A DNA stretch of 64,000 nt from Methylovulum miyakonense HT12 (GTDB lineage: Bacteria; Pseudomonadota; Gammaproteobacteria; Methylococcales; Methylomonadaceae), in NCBI RefSeq assembly GCF_000384075.1, contig NZ_KB913025.1:3140045-3204044 (forward strand), in the 5' to 3' direction. The position numbers and the translations under genes are program-made. Below, in pieces: positions 9,701-17,502 of this stretch. The notes under the pieces are model-generated. The model did not search any database. It was not told the DNA's origin and saw only the letters and a list, made by a program, of their open reading frames with translations. The number at the start of each line of letters is the position of its first letter. The first letter of the stretch is position 1.

Positions 9701-10730
9701 TGCGTGGGTGCTCGATGGCCTGACCGACCATTTGAAAATGAATTTCCGCGTCATAGATGAAAACGGCAAATTGTTGGATTACGGGCGGGATTTAAAAAAA
9801 TTACAGCAAAAGCACGCCACGCAAGCCGTGCAAAGTTTTGATCAAATCGCTGCTGATGAGTTGAGTTACACGGGCTGCATCCAATGGGCGTTTGATGATT
9901 TGCCGGACACGTATGCGTTTATCCAACAAGGGCAAAACTTTGTCGGTTTTCCGGCGATAGTCGATGAAGGCGATGCCGTGGGCGTGAAGATTTTCGATAC
10001 CCAAGCCAAAGCCGATGCCGAACATCAGGCAGGGTTATTGCGCTTATTCCAACTGTCTTTGCGTAAAGATTGCACTTATTTGACCAAAAACAATCTGCAA
10101 TCAGCCGCTGCCGAGTTAGCTTACCAACGCTTGCCTGCACACCCTATTTTAAAGCTGCCCGCCACCGCATCTTATAAAGAGGATATGCTGCAATTGATTT
10201 TGCACCATGTTTTTATCGACGGGCGCACCATCCGCACCCAAGCCGCGTTTGAAGACAGTTTGAGGCAACACAAGGGAAGCTTGTTGATGGTCGCCAACGA
10301 AGCCGGAAAACTGGCCTTGGAGGTGATGAACGCCTACACCGCCATCAAATCCCAATTGCAACGTTTAAACGCAAGTGACCCGCTGGCGCAAGATATCAAC
10401 GCGCAATTGGCGATGCTGGTGTATGCGGGATTTTTGCGCAACACGCCTTACGAACAGCTCAAAGCTTTCCCGCGTTATTTAAAGGCGATCAGCTACCGCT
10501 TGGATAAGCTGGACAATAATGCCCAAAAAATTCAAGAGCTGAACCGCTATGTCTTGCGTTATTGGAAAGACGTGGAAAAAAAAGCCGCCAAAATCCAAAT
10601 CCTGCCTGAGCAGGAGGTTTTCCGTTGGATGCTGGAAGAGTTCCGGGTGTCGCTGTTCGCCCAACACCTGAAAACGGCTTATCCAATTTCGGCAAAGCGG
10701 TTGGATAAGGCTTGGGATGAGCGGGCCTAA
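6738..10730 (+). CDS. hrpA: ATP-dependent RNA helicase HrpA
   Basis: The 1330-residue length is typical of HrpA. The DEAH-box helicase core is clear: Walker A CGETGSGKTTQLPK near residue 95, motif Ia TQPRRIAAR, motif II DEAHERSLN, motif III SATID, and motif VI QRAGRCGR. It is followed by the HA2 and OB-fold regions and the long HrpA-specific C-terminal region, which ends at GPEVFRWMLEEFRVSLFAQ-like sequence. HrpA unwinds or remodels RNA; in E. coli it is linked to mRNA processing and to rescue of stalled ribosomes. The start 15 bp after the last upstream stop gives a normal N-terminus (MSTTEQLQQL). The gene appears monocistronic. Confidence 0.97.
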   Translation: MSTTEQLQQLTRQLPLCLNQDRHALKRQLDRLRQDAKKGKPIDSALANLASRIDKSVAFRNKRLASIPPLNFPDLPVTGKKDEIAELIKNHQVVVMCGETGSGKTTQLPKICLSIGRGAAGFIGHTQPRRIAARTVADRIAEELGEPMGKSVGYKIRFNDKTHAESLVKLMTDGILLAESQNDPYLNQYDTIIIDEAHERSLNIDFLLGYMKWLLPKRPDLKLIITSATIDTKRFSEHFGNAPIIEVSGRTYPVDVRYRPIEPKDGDEEAANDETTDDLQNAILDAVDELTRDLRGDILIFLSGEREIRETTDSLKKHHPTQYDILPLYSKLSVSEQERVFNPKGGKIRIVLATNVAETSLTVPGIRGVIDTGHARISRYSPKSKIQRLPIERISQSSANQRAGRCGRVAEGICIRLYSRQDYEARPEFTEPEILRTNLSAVILQMLALKLGDIEDFPFIEPPDDKMIRDGKTMLHEVNALDKAGQLTETGKQLAKFPTDPKLARMLVAAHEEGCLHEVAIIVAALSVQDPRDKPAEKMGQAEAKHAAFRHPESDFLTLLNLWNTYEAQKKHLSNSKLRKYCSDNFLSYLRMREWFDIHAQILQVVKGDLNMSVSEPVARLVKNEEKSVKPPKPKDIKSEVRDILSNDRYENIHRALLTGLLSNIGFRHETHEYLGARGLKFFIFPGSGLHKLKPKWIMAAEQVETSKVYARNVARIEPEWIEACAGHLVKHTHYDPHWEKKAGRSAVYERTMLYGLTLQAGRKIPYERVDAKSARMLFIQSALVSHEYHSNAPFYVANQKLLEEVGMIQHKGRRVDLVEDELWLYSFYDQKLPAEVVNGITLDQWRKTVEKTNPKFLFLTKEDLTREKDGYVNEWDYPDHKKIGNLSIALQYRFEPGHDEDGVTAVIPVHQLNQLSPVPFDWLVPGMLEEKCIALIKALPKNIRKHFVPVPETVKRCLEIEPDFKGTLQGWLGNRLRKLTGEAIPLNAWVLDGLTDHLKMNFRVIDENGKLLDYGRDLKKLQQKHATQAVQSFDQIAADELSYTGCIQWAFDDLPDTYAFIQQGQNFVGFPAIVDEGDAVGVKIFDTQAKADAEHQAGLLRLFQLSLRKDCTYLTKNNLQSAAAELAYQRLPAHPILKLPATASYKEDMLQLILHHVFIDGRTIRTQAAFEDSLRQHKGSLLMVANEAGKLALEVMNAYTAIKSQLQRLNASDPLAQDINAQLAMLVYAGFLRNTPYEQLKAFPRYLKAISYRLDKLDNNAQKIQELNRYVLRYWKDVEKKAAKIQILPEQEVFRWMLEEFRVSLFAQHLKTAYPISAKRLDKAWDERA

Positions 10731-10964
10731 GATTGGGAAAATCATCGCTTGGTTTTGTCACGAACCATTTTGGGTCAAAAAAATGGTTTGCACACAGAAA
10801 AAATCAACTACCTAGCGTTTATTTCCGTTACGCAACAGAAACAGTAGTTAATGTATAACTTATTGATATTTTTAATAAATTAAATTGTATCCAATTTGTA
10901 CAATCTAACAAAACTGTAATAAAAACCGCAATTAAGCGTCAATCCTAACAAGTAATGCACAAAC

Positions 10965-10987
10965 TTATCCACAGGTTTTGTGCATAA
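10965..10987. promoter_or_regulatory. Inverted pair of DnaA boxes, copy 1
   Basis: TTATCCACA at 10965-10973 matches the strong E. coli DnaA box exactly. Five bases later TGTGCATAA (10979-10987) is the reverse complement of TTATGCACA, which also fits the consensus TTWTNCACA. The two boxes therefore face each other across GGTTT. A very AT-rich stretch (10861-10890) lies about 75 bp upstream. Confidence 0.65.
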
Positions 10988-11289
10988 GTTTTAATGCGTA
11001 GGGGGTTAAAACAGGGCCTGGTAAATTTTTAGGGGTTTGTCCCGCCGTTTGGACAATTTCAAAACCGCCTTATCGTTCCGGAGGCAATTGGTTTTGATTC
11101 AACAATAGTTGCCCACAGAAAAAATCAAGGACTTGGATTTGATACTCCGGTAAGCGTATGATTATCGGTTATAAAACCTAATTAATTGATAACTATGGTA
11201 ATTGTGATATTGACCGATATTTGTACAATTTAACAAAACATTAATAAAAACCGTAGGTAACCATTTAAGCCGACACGCAATCCACAAAG

Positions 11290-11312
11290 TTATCCACAGG
11301 TTTTGTGTATAA
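11290..11312. promoter_or_regulatory. Inverted pair of DnaA boxes, copy 2
   Basis: TTATCCACA at 11290-11298 is followed after the same five-base spacer GGTTT by TGTGTATAA (11304-11312), the reverse complement of the consensus box TTATACACA. The arrangement is identical to copy 1, located 325 bp upstream, although surrounding sequence has diverged, so the boxes seem to have been conserved by selection. Confidence 0.65.
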
Positions 11313-11461
11313 CTCAGAAGCCCACTATGATGGCTTTGCCGCCCTGATCCAAAGAAAAATCCTAAATCTATAGGTCTTTATGATCTGCATTCATGGTTTC
11401 CTATATTTTTACTAGACTTTTAGGTTAGAATAGTTGGCTATCGAAGCTGGACGGGTGAGAT

Positions 11462-11554
11462 GCTAAGGGGGTCCCTTAGCCCTGATCCGAACCGAACCCT
11501 CTTGAGTTTAAGGTTCATGAGTGGTCACCCAAAAGTTTTTTATGCCCAACCTTA
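11462..11554 (+). promoter_or_regulatory. Structured leader upstream of the EF-G gene
   Basis: A perfect 8-bp hairpin GCTAAGGG / CCCTTAGC (11462-11480, loop GGT) is followed by a second possible pairing of TAAGGTT (11509-11515) with AACCTTA (11548-11554). The second pairing ends next to the weak ribosome binding site of the EF-G gene, so it could affect translation. It matches no riboswitch class known to me. Confidence 0.35.
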
Positions 11555-11564
11555 GAGTAAACAC

Positions 11565-13652
11565 ATGACAGACCTATCGTTATACAGAAACATCGGTATT
11601 TTCGCGCACGTTGATGCCGGTAAGACAACTACCACCGAGCGCATTTTAAAGCTCACCGGTAAAATCCATAAAATCGGTGAAGTGCACGACGGTGCGGCAA
11701 CTACTGACTTCATGGTGCAAGAACAAGAACGCGGTATTACGATCCAATCGGCAGCGACCACTTGTTTTTGGAAAGACCACCGCTTCAATATCATTGATAC
11801 TCCTGGTCACGTTGACTTTACCATCGAAGTTTACCGTTCGTTAAAAGTACTGGATGGCGGTATCGGTGTGTTTTGCGGTTCTGGCGGTGTGGAGCCACAA
11901 TCTGAAACCAACTGGCGTTATGCTAACGATTCCAAAGTTTCCCGTGTGATTTACGTCAATAAGTTGGATAGGCTAGGTGCTGATTTTTACCGTGTTGTCA
12001 AACAGATCGAAGAAGTATTGGGTGCCGTACCGGTGGTGATGACTTTGCCTATCGGCTGTGAAGACCAATTTGCTGGTGTGGTTGACCTGTTGACCCGCAA
12101 AGCCTGGGTTTGGGACGACTCTGGAGACCCGTTGAAATATGAAATTAAAGACGTGCCTGCCGATATGGAAGCGGACGTGGAAAAATGGCGTGCACGGTTG
12201 ATCGACCAAGTCGCCGACCAATACGACGACATTATGGAAAAATATTTGGAAGGCGAAGAGCCTACCTTGGAAGAAATCAAACGCTGCCTACGCAAAGGTA
12301 CGATCAAAATGGATTTTTTCCCAACTTTCTGCGGCTCTTCGTTCAAAAATAAAGGCGTGCAATTGGTTTTGGATGGCGTTATTGATTATTTGCCCAATCC
12401 TACCGAAGTCAGTCCGCAACCGGAAGTGGATTTGGAAGGCAACCCCACTGGCGAATTCGCAAAGGTTGATGCCGACCGTCCAGTCCGTGCTTTGGTCTTC
12501 AAAATCATGGACGACCGTTTTGGCGCATTGAACTTCGTCCGTATCTATTCAGGCCGTCTGAAAAAAGGCGACACGTTGTTGAACACGTTTACCGGTAAAA
12601 CCGAACGTGTCGGCCGTATGGTGGAAATGCACGCCGATGACCGTTCTGAGATTGAATCGGCACAAGCGGGCGATATTATCGCCTTGATTGGTTTGAAAAA
12701 TGTCCAAACCGGACACACCTTGTGTGACCCTGATAAACCGGCCACTTTGGAGCCGATGGTGTTCCCGGATCCGGTTATCTCCATTGCCATTTCGCCTAAA
12801 GATAAGGCCGGTTCAGAAAAAATGGGCATCGCCCTGGGCAAAATGATCCAGGAAGACCCGTCTTTCCGCGTGGAAACTGACGAAGACAGTGGTGAGACTA
12901 TCATCAAAGGCATGGGCGAGTTGCATCTTGATATTAAGGTGGACATCTTGAAACGTACCCATGGTGTTGAGGTTAACGTTGGTAAGCCACAAGTGGCCTA
13001 CCGCGAAACGATCACCAAGCGCATTGAAGACGAATACACCCACAAGAAACAATCCGGCGGTTCTGGCCAATATGCGAAAATCAACTACATCATCGAGCCA
13101 GGTGAGCCAGGCAGCGGCTTTGTGTTTGAATCGACCGTCACTGGCGGTAACGTGCCAAGAGAATATTGGCCGGCCGTTGAGAAAGGCTTCAAATCCTGCG
13201 TCGACAAAGGTGTGTTGGCAGGCTTCCCTTGCTTGGACTTCAAAGTCAATCTGACCGACGGTGGCTTCCACGCAGTTGACTCGTCATCTATCGCTTTCGA
13301 AATCGCCGCCCGCGCCGCCTACCGCCAATCTCTGCCAAAAGCGGCGCCGCAGTTGTTGGAGCCTATCATGAAAGTGGATGTGTTCACGCCAGATGCACAC
13401 GTCGGTGACGTGATTGGTGACCTTAACCGCCGCCGTGGCATGATCAAATCACAAGATCCAGGCATCACTGGCGTGCGTATTAAAGCGGATGTGCCGTTGA
13501 GCGATATGTTCGGTTACATCGGTGATTTACGCACCATGACTTCAGGCCGTGGCCAGTTCTCCATGGAGTTCTCGCATTACATGCCATGTCCGAAAAACGT
13601 TGCCGACGAAGTTATCAAAGAAGTCAACGAGCGCAACAAAGCTAAAAACTAA
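11565..13652 (+). CDS. fusA2: Translation elongation factor G, second paralogue (EF-G2 type)
   Basis: The 695-residue GTPase contains the EF-G signatures: G1 [14 protein letters not shown] near residue 15, the effector region [13 protein letters not shown]3 DTPGHVDF and G4 NKLDRLGAD. Domains II-V follow in normal order, ending with [23 protein letters not shown] moves tRNA and mRNA through the ribosome using GTP. The sequence (for example [16 protein letters not shown] and the C-terminal [17 protein letters not shown]) resembles the extra EF-G of Vibrio and Pseudomonas. There is no str operon context (no rpsL, rpsG or tuf nearby), which supports a paralogue rather than the main fusA. It has its own terminator. 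Confidence 0.9.
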   Translation: MTDLSLYRNIGIFAHVDAGKTTTTERILKLTGKIHKIGEVHDGAATTDFMVQEQERGITIQSAATTCFWKDHRFNIIDTPGHVDFTIEVYRSLKVLDGGIGVFCGSGGVEPQSETNWRYANDSKVSRVIYVNKLDRLGADFYRVVKQIEEVLGAVPVVMTLPIGCEDQFAGVVDLLTRKAWVWDDSGDPLKYEIKDVPADMEADVEKWRARLIDQVADQYDDIMEKYLEGEEPTLEEIKRCLRKGTIKMDFFPTFCGSSFKNKGVQLVLDGVIDYLPNPTEVSPQPEVDLEGNPTGEFAKVDADRPVRALVFKIMDDRFGALNFVRIYSGRLKKGDTLLNTFTGKTERVGRMVEMHADDRSEIESAQAGDIIALIGLKNVQTGHTLCDPDKPATLEPMVFPDPVISIAISPKDKAGSEKMGIALGKMIQEDPSFRVETDEDSGETIIKGMGELHLDIKVDILKRTHGVEVNVGKPQVAYRETITKRIEDEYTHKKQSGGSGQYAKINYIIEPGEPGSGFVFESTVTGGNVPREYWPAVEKGFKSCVDKGVLAGFPCLDFKVNLTDGGFHAVDSSSIAFEIAARAAYRQSLPKAAPQLLEPIMKVDVFTPDAHVGDVIGDLNRRRGMIKSQDPGITGVRIKADVPLSDMFGYIGDLRTMTSGRGQFSMEFSHYMPCPKNVADEVIKEVNERNKAKN

Positions 13653-13670
13653 TAAGGTTTTCGGCACAAG

Positions 13671-13697
13671 GGACGGGGGTATCACCCCCGTCCTTTT
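13671..13697 (+). terminator. Intrinsic terminator of the EF-G gene
   Basis: A perfect GC-rich 10-bp stem GGACGGGGGT / ACCCCCGTCC with loop ATC is followed by TTTT, 18 bp after the stop codon. Confidence 0.9.
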
Positions 13698-13832
13698 AAG
13701 TTTTAATGGCCGGGAGTGGCAACTTGGTTCCGGCTGTTTTCATGCTATATACCCTTTCTTACTGTCTTTCCGACCCTTTCCTTTGTGCGTTAAGGCGACT
13801 TGCCTTAAACATGACAGACCAAAAATGTATCC

Positions 13833-14747
13833 GTGGGCAAAATAGCCATTTTTACCGATGACCCAGGCTGGCATGGCAAGCAGCTACAACTGGCGTTTGC
13901 CGAGCGTGGGTATCAAAGCGATTTTACCAGCTTGACCGGATGCCGTTTGCGCATTGCTCCAGGCGAATTGCCTGTATTGATCCCAAAGTTTGAACAGGCC
14001 TTGCCGGATGCCGTTTTTGTGCGCGGTGTGCCTGGCGGTTCCTTGGAAGAGGTGGTGCTGTATTTGGACATGCTCCATGCCTTAAAAACACTGGCTATCC
14101 CTGTTTATAATGACGGGCATGCCATAGAGCGCAGTGTCGATAAGGGCATGACCAGTTTTTTACTGCACCATGCAGGCTTACCGACGCCCTTGACTTGGGT
14201 GTTGCGTGACCGGGAAGAAGCTTTGGCAATTGCCGAACGGGAATTAAATGACGGGCACTTGCTGATCAGCAAGCCACTGTTTGGTTCACAAGGCGAAGGC
14301 ATACGCAGGCTTGAGAAAATGACCGATTTGTTATGGTTGACAGGAAGCCGTGGCGTTTATTATTTGCAGCGGTTTGTCGAGTGTTTTGGCGATGGCTATT
14401 GCGACCACCGCGTCTTTGTCATCAATGGCCGCGCTGTTGCCGCCATGCAGCGGCACGGAAAATTTTGGCTGAACAATGTCGCTCGCGGCGCGAGTTGTGA
14501 GCATGTCACGTTAAATGCCGGCTTGGCTGATTTGGCAACCAAGTCAGCGGCTGCCCTGGCCATGGATTATGCGGGTGTCGACATTATTGAAGACAGGGCG
14601 GGGCAGTACACCATCATTGAAGTGAACAGTATACCGGCTTGGAAAGGCCTGCAAAGCGTCTGCGATGTCAATATTGCCGCTTTGTTAGCTGATGATTTGA
14701 TTGGTCGCCTTATAAAACCCAAATGGCCGTATCCCCTGAGCGTTTAG
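13833..14747 (+). CDS. RimK-like ATP-grasp ligase of the methylotrophy gene cluster
   Basis: The 304-residue protein has an ATP-grasp fold: LLISKPLFGSQGEGI for the nucleotide-binding lobe (about residues 145-160), YYLQRFVECFGDGYCDHRVFVING in the middle, and the metal-binding C-terminal motif DIIEDRAGQYTIIEVNSIPAW. RimK-type enzymes join an amino acid or similar amine to a carboxylate with ATP. In methylotrophs and methanogens related proteins lie next to fae and are thought to act in tetrahydromethanopterin-type cofactor synthesis; the exact step here is inferred from context only. Translation seems to start at GTG. The gene overlaps the following CitG-like gene by 25 bp, so they are probably cotranscribed. 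Confidence 0.8.
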   Translation: MGKIAIFTDDPGWHGKQLQLAFAERGYQSDFTSLTGCRLRIAPGELPVLIPKFEQALPDAVFVRGVPGGSLEEVVLYLDMLHALKTLAIPVYNDGHAIERSVDKGMTSFLLHHAGLPTPLTWVLRDREEALAIAERELNDGHLLISKPLFGSQGEGIRRLEKMTDLLWLTGSRGVYYLQRFVECFGDGYCDHRVFVINGRAVAAMQRHGKFWLNNVARGASCEHVTLNAGLADLATKSAAALAMDYAGVDIIEDRAGQYTIIEVNSIPAWKGLQSVCDVNIAALLADDLIGRLIKPKWPYPLSV

Positions 14748-15568
14748 CGCAACTGTACCGCGAAGCTTGCGAGCTTGAATTGCAGGCCTTCAAGCCCGGC
14801 AACGTCAGTGTTTACGCTGATGGGCACGATATGACTGTCGCTGATTTCCGTATCAGCGCCGAAGTCAGCGCAACGCCTTTATGCCACCCTGGTTATTGTT
14901 TGGGCGAAAAAATATACTACGCTGTCAAAGCCACCCAGGAAGCGGTTGCCTGCAACACCAACCTAGGCATTATTTTGTTGGCCGCGCCTTTGCTGCAAGC
15001 CACCCTTAACGGTTCGGGCTTAACTTTGCGGGAATCCTTACGGCAAGTTTTAAGCGCCACCACCGTAACTGATGCCGATTGGGTGTTTCGGGCGATTGCC
15101 TTGGCCTCACCTGGGGGATTAGGTAAAACGCAAGAACAAGATGTGCATGCCGCCGCGACAGTTACCTTAAAAGCGGCGATGGGCTTGGCTAGTGATAAAG
15201 ATCGCATTGCACTTCAATACCTTACAGATTATGAAGATATTTTTGATTTTGCTATCTTATACTACTATAATGCTATGAATATATGGAAAAGCAAAAGTTG
15301 GTCTGGAGTAGCCGTTTATACAACGTTGTTAAGCCGGTTTCCTGACAGCCATATCGAAAGAAAATACGGCAAGCAGTATTCTGGCATGATAATGCAAACA
15401 ATGGGTAAACTTAGCCGTGCGTTGGCAACGCCAATGCCTGAACAGGTGATGCCGTTGCTTTATCAGGTAGACCAGGAACTGAAAGCCAAACGGATTAATC
15501 CAGGGACCACAGCAGATATGACCGTAGCAACGTTGCTGGCGGTACTTTTACAGGAAGAGTGGACATGA
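14723..15568 (+). CDS. CitG/MdcB-like (triphosphoribosyl-dephospho-CoA synthase family) protein
   Basis: The 281-residue protein carries hallmarks of the CitG family: ACELELQAFKPGNVSVY near the N-terminus, TNLGIILLAAPLLQA near residue 80, and GTTADMTVATLLAVLL near the C-terminus. CitG makes the prosthetic group precursor of citrate lyase, but no citrate or malonate lyase genes are present. Homologues clustered with fae in methylotrophs belong to the set of genes associated with tetrahydromethanopterin-linked formaldehyde oxidation, so the substrate is probably different here. It overlaps the ATP-grasp gene and precedes fae by 119 bp. Confidence 0.8.
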   Translation: MAVSPERLAQLYREACELELQAFKPGNVSVYADGHDMTVADFRISAEVSATPLCHPGYCLGEKIYYAVKATQEAVACNTNLGIILLAAPLLQATLNGSGLTLRESLRQVLSATTVTDADWVFRAIALASPGGLGKTQEQDVHAAATVTLKAAMGLASDKDRIALQYLTDYEDIFDFAILYYYNAMNIWKSKSWSGVAVYTTLLSRFPDSHIERKYGKQYSGMIMQTMGKLSRALATPMPEQVMPLLYQVDQELKAKRINPGTTADMTVATLLAVLLQEEWT

Positions 15569-15584
15569 CTCTATCCATCAAGAA

Positions 15585-15602
15585 TTTGTTTTCAAAAACA
15601 AA
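15585..15602. promoter_or_regulatory. Near-perfect inverted repeat upstream of fae
   Basis: TTTGTTTTCAAAAACAAA is a short palindrome-like site about 100 bp before the fae start and just after the CitG-like gene. It may be a regulator site or a weak hairpin. The function is a guess from its position ahead of a gene that is normally very highly expressed. Confidence 0.3.
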
Positions 15603-15687
15603 TAATCCGGCACGGACAGTATTAAACACGCTGTGTCACTATTAGCTAAAACCTTTCAACCTTTTTCTTCACAGGGGAAAAACAAAA

Positions 15688-16206
15688 ATGGCAAAAATTA
15701 CTAAATTGTGCGTTGGTGAATCTTTAGTTGGCGATGGCAACGAAATCGCCCACATTGACCTGATCATTGGCCCAAGAGGTTCAGCCGCTGAATCAGCATT
15801 CGCAAATGCTTTGACCAACAACAAAGACGGCTTCTCTACTTTGTTAGCTGTTGTTGCTCCTAACCTGATGGTTAAACCAGCGACTATTTTGTTCAACAAA
15901 GTCACCATCAAAGGTTCAAAACAAGCCGTACAAATGTTTGGCCCAGCACAACGCGCTGTTGCTATGGCGGTTGCTGATTGTGTAGAAGACGGCACTATCC
16001 CAGCTGACGAAGCTGATGACCTGTTTATCTCTGTTGGTGTATTCATTCACTGGTTGGCTGAAGACGACGCTAAAATTGAATCATTCAACTATGCGGCAAC
16101 TAAAGAAGCCCTGAAACGCGCTGTATCCGGTTCACCAACTGCTGCTGAAGTTGTGGCTGCTAAAAAAGACGCAAAACATCCATTCGCAGTAAACAACGAA
16201 GCATAA
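15688..16206 (+). CDS. fae: Formaldehyde-activating enzyme
   Basis: The 172-residue protein aligns throughout with Fae of methylotrophs: an N-terminal [22 protein letters not shown] region containing the catalytic His, then [19 protein letters not shown] and [11 protein letters not shown]. Fae condenses toxic formaldehyde with tetrahydromethanopterin in the cytoplasm to give methylene-H4MPT, the first step of the H4MPT-dependent oxidation route. The gene has a strong ribosome binding site (AGGGGA) and its own terminator. Its 119-bp upstream gap allows separate high-level expression although the two preceding genes point the same way. This gene is the main reason to assign the window to a methylotroph. 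Confidence 0.97.
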   Translation: MAKITKLCVGESLVGDGNEIAHIDLIIGPRGSAAESAFANALTNNKDGFSTLLAVVAPNLMVKPATILFNKVTIKGSKQAVQMFGPAQRAVAMAVADCVEDGTIPADEADDLFISVGVFIHWLAEDDAKIESFNYAATKEALKRAVSGSPTAAEVVAAKKDAKHPFAVNNEA

Positions 16207-16228
16207 GCTTTAAGTTGACGGATGTTAA

Positions 16229-16256
16229 AAATACCTCAGCTCGCTGGGGTATTTTT
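16229..16256. terminator. Bidirectional intrinsic terminator between fae and the HisA-like gene
   Basis: The stem AATACCTCAG / CTGGGGTATT is flanked by an A-rich run on the left and seven T residues on the right, so it can end transcription from fae and probably from the opposing HisA-like gene, whose stop codon it touches. Confidence 0.8.
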
Positions 16257-16946
16257 TTGCCTTAAGCTTTCCAAATCCCCGCGTCCAATCACTCCCGAAT
16301 GCAACGCGCTAGCCACCAAGGCCTGCTTGATGCCCAAATCATTTAAAGCCTGTAAATCTGCAACATTCCTGACCCCGCCCGCCGCGATAAAATTGTAATC
16401 AGGGAAATCCCGGCAATACTGCGCCAAACGCCCCCAATCCGGCCCTTTGCCGCTACCTACCCGAGCCAACGTCATGATGATAATATCCCCAGGCCAATAA
16501 CCGGCTCCAGAAAACAAGCTGGCCGCCCCCAAGGCCTCGCTATTCGCCGAATAATCCAGTGATAGGACAAAGTGTTTACCAAACGCCAGCAACTCGGTTA
16601 TAGATGCGTCGCTATAAGACTCGCTACCCAACACAGGCAGGTAATTCGCGTGATCCGGCAACGTAGTGGCTTGCTGATAACCCTTGTCCACCCAAAACCG
16701 AATGTCAGGGAAAGCCGCCAGCACCTTGGCAATTAATTTGGCATGGTCGCCTTGCTGGCTGATGGCGTTCAAATCCGCAATGTAAAAAGTATCAAAGTCA
16801 TCCAAAGCCAAAAAAGCTTCGATCACCTCAAAAATATCCGCTGACTGGCATAAACTGGAACGGATAGGCCGATAATGTTCACGGTCACCTTGCTTGGCGT
16901 GGACGACTTGGTTATTTTTTAGGTCTAGGACGGGGATAGTTTTCAT
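16236..16946 (-). CDS. HisA/HisF-like TIM-barrel protein of the methylotrophy cluster
   Basis: This is a (beta/alpha)8-barrel protein related to phosphoribosylformimino-AICAR isomerase. It begins MKTIPVLDLKNNQVVHAKQGDR, with YIADLNAI as the second strand and FIAAGGVRNVADLQAL near the C-terminal phosphate site. True HisA belongs to histidine clusters, which are absent here. HisA-like proteins beside fae are part of the archaeal-like gene set of methylotrophs, so a role in cofactor or sugar-phosphate chemistry of the C1 pathway is likely but unproven. The start at 16946 matches the family; an in-frame GTG at 16970 would add eight residues. Neither start has a strong ribosome binding site. Confidence 0.75.
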   Translation of the reverse strand: MKTIPVLDLKNNQVVHAKQGDREHYRPIRSSLCQSADIFEVIEAFLALDDFDTFYIADLNAISQQGDHAKLIAKVLAAFPDIRFWVDKGYQQATTLPDHANYLPVLGSESYSDASITELLAFGKHFVLSLDYSANSEALGAASLFSGAGYWPGDIIIMTLARVGSGKGPDWGRLAQYCRDFPDYNFIAAGGVRNVADLQALNDLGIKQALVASALHSGVIGRGDLESLRQKNTPAS

Positions 16947-16970
16947 CAAAATGGGTAATGGCCTGTTCAC

Positions 16971-17502
16971 GGATATGATGGGTTCACGCTAAAAATGCGG
17001 GCATACCCGGATAAAGTTTATGTTTAAGGTGTGATGGCCCGCTTCGCATCACCAAGCGTTTCAACTAAATGGTATGTTTGTTAGGTGCAAAGCTTAAAAG
17101 TATATCGTTTTTGAATCAAACGGGAGCGATACAAAACAAATTGATACAACGTTAGGGCTAACGTAACTTCTGGTTGTGAAAGTGCTTGCGGGGTATACTT
17201 TATACCATCGGTCTGTTGTATTTTAGGTTGTTGGCTATCATTTTGGGGCGCTAGCCACTTTATTATTTCGTGGCATGGTTAAGACCCTTGCTTTTTATGC
17301 GGTTAAATTGACCGATAGTTTTTTGAAGCTCAATATTGTCCGGGCTTGAAATTAGACAGGGCTGATGGTTATTAAGTTATATGGCATTTAAAATGCAATG
17401 CCATTTTGTATTTGCCACAAGGTATCCAGCGCTTACCACCTTTACCAGAGGCCGCTTAACGGCCCGTTACGCAGCGAATTGAAGAGCCCGGCAGCAGTGA
17501 TT
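16971..17502. other. Intergenic region upstream of the ABC/partner-switching operon
   Basis: No gene was found. It contains a perfect palindrome ACGTTAG-GG-CTAACGT (17149-17164). About 25 bp downstream is TATACT, with the weak -35 match TGGTTG 17 bp before it, a possible promoter. The start of the operon transcript cannot be fixed from the sequence. Confidence 0.4.
17149..17164. promoter_or_regulatory. Perfect 7-bp palindrome, possible operator
   Basis: ACGTTAG and CTAACGT are perfect inverted halves around GG. The site sits just upstream of a possible promoter (TATACT near 17191) for the operon that begins at 17503, a position compatible with a regulator site. Confidence 0.35.

Larger units (their letters stand above)
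10731..11564. other. 830-bp intergenic region with a degenerate tandem duplication
   Basis: No gene was found. Two segments, about 10793-10990 and 11115-11312, repeat each other with an offset of 322-325 bp. Shared blocks in the same order are CACAGAAAAAATCAA, ATTTGTACAATYTAACAAAAC, TAATAAAAACCG and a closing double DnaA box. The sequence between these blocks is AT-rich and has diverged. A hairpin AACCATTT / AAATGGTT follows hrpA near 10763-10790 but lacks a T run. The last 250 bp form the leader of the downstream EF-G gene. Confidence 0.75.

Noticed and set aside
10741-11564. Main chromosomal origin of replication
   Set aside because: DnaA boxes are convincing, but none of the usual origin neighbours are present and the strand skew could not be computed, so only a DnaA-box locus is claimed.
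17162-17171. CGTAACTTCT, identical to 10 bp of the insertion sequence end
   Set aside because: Too short to separate from chance, and no second end or transposase remains nearby.
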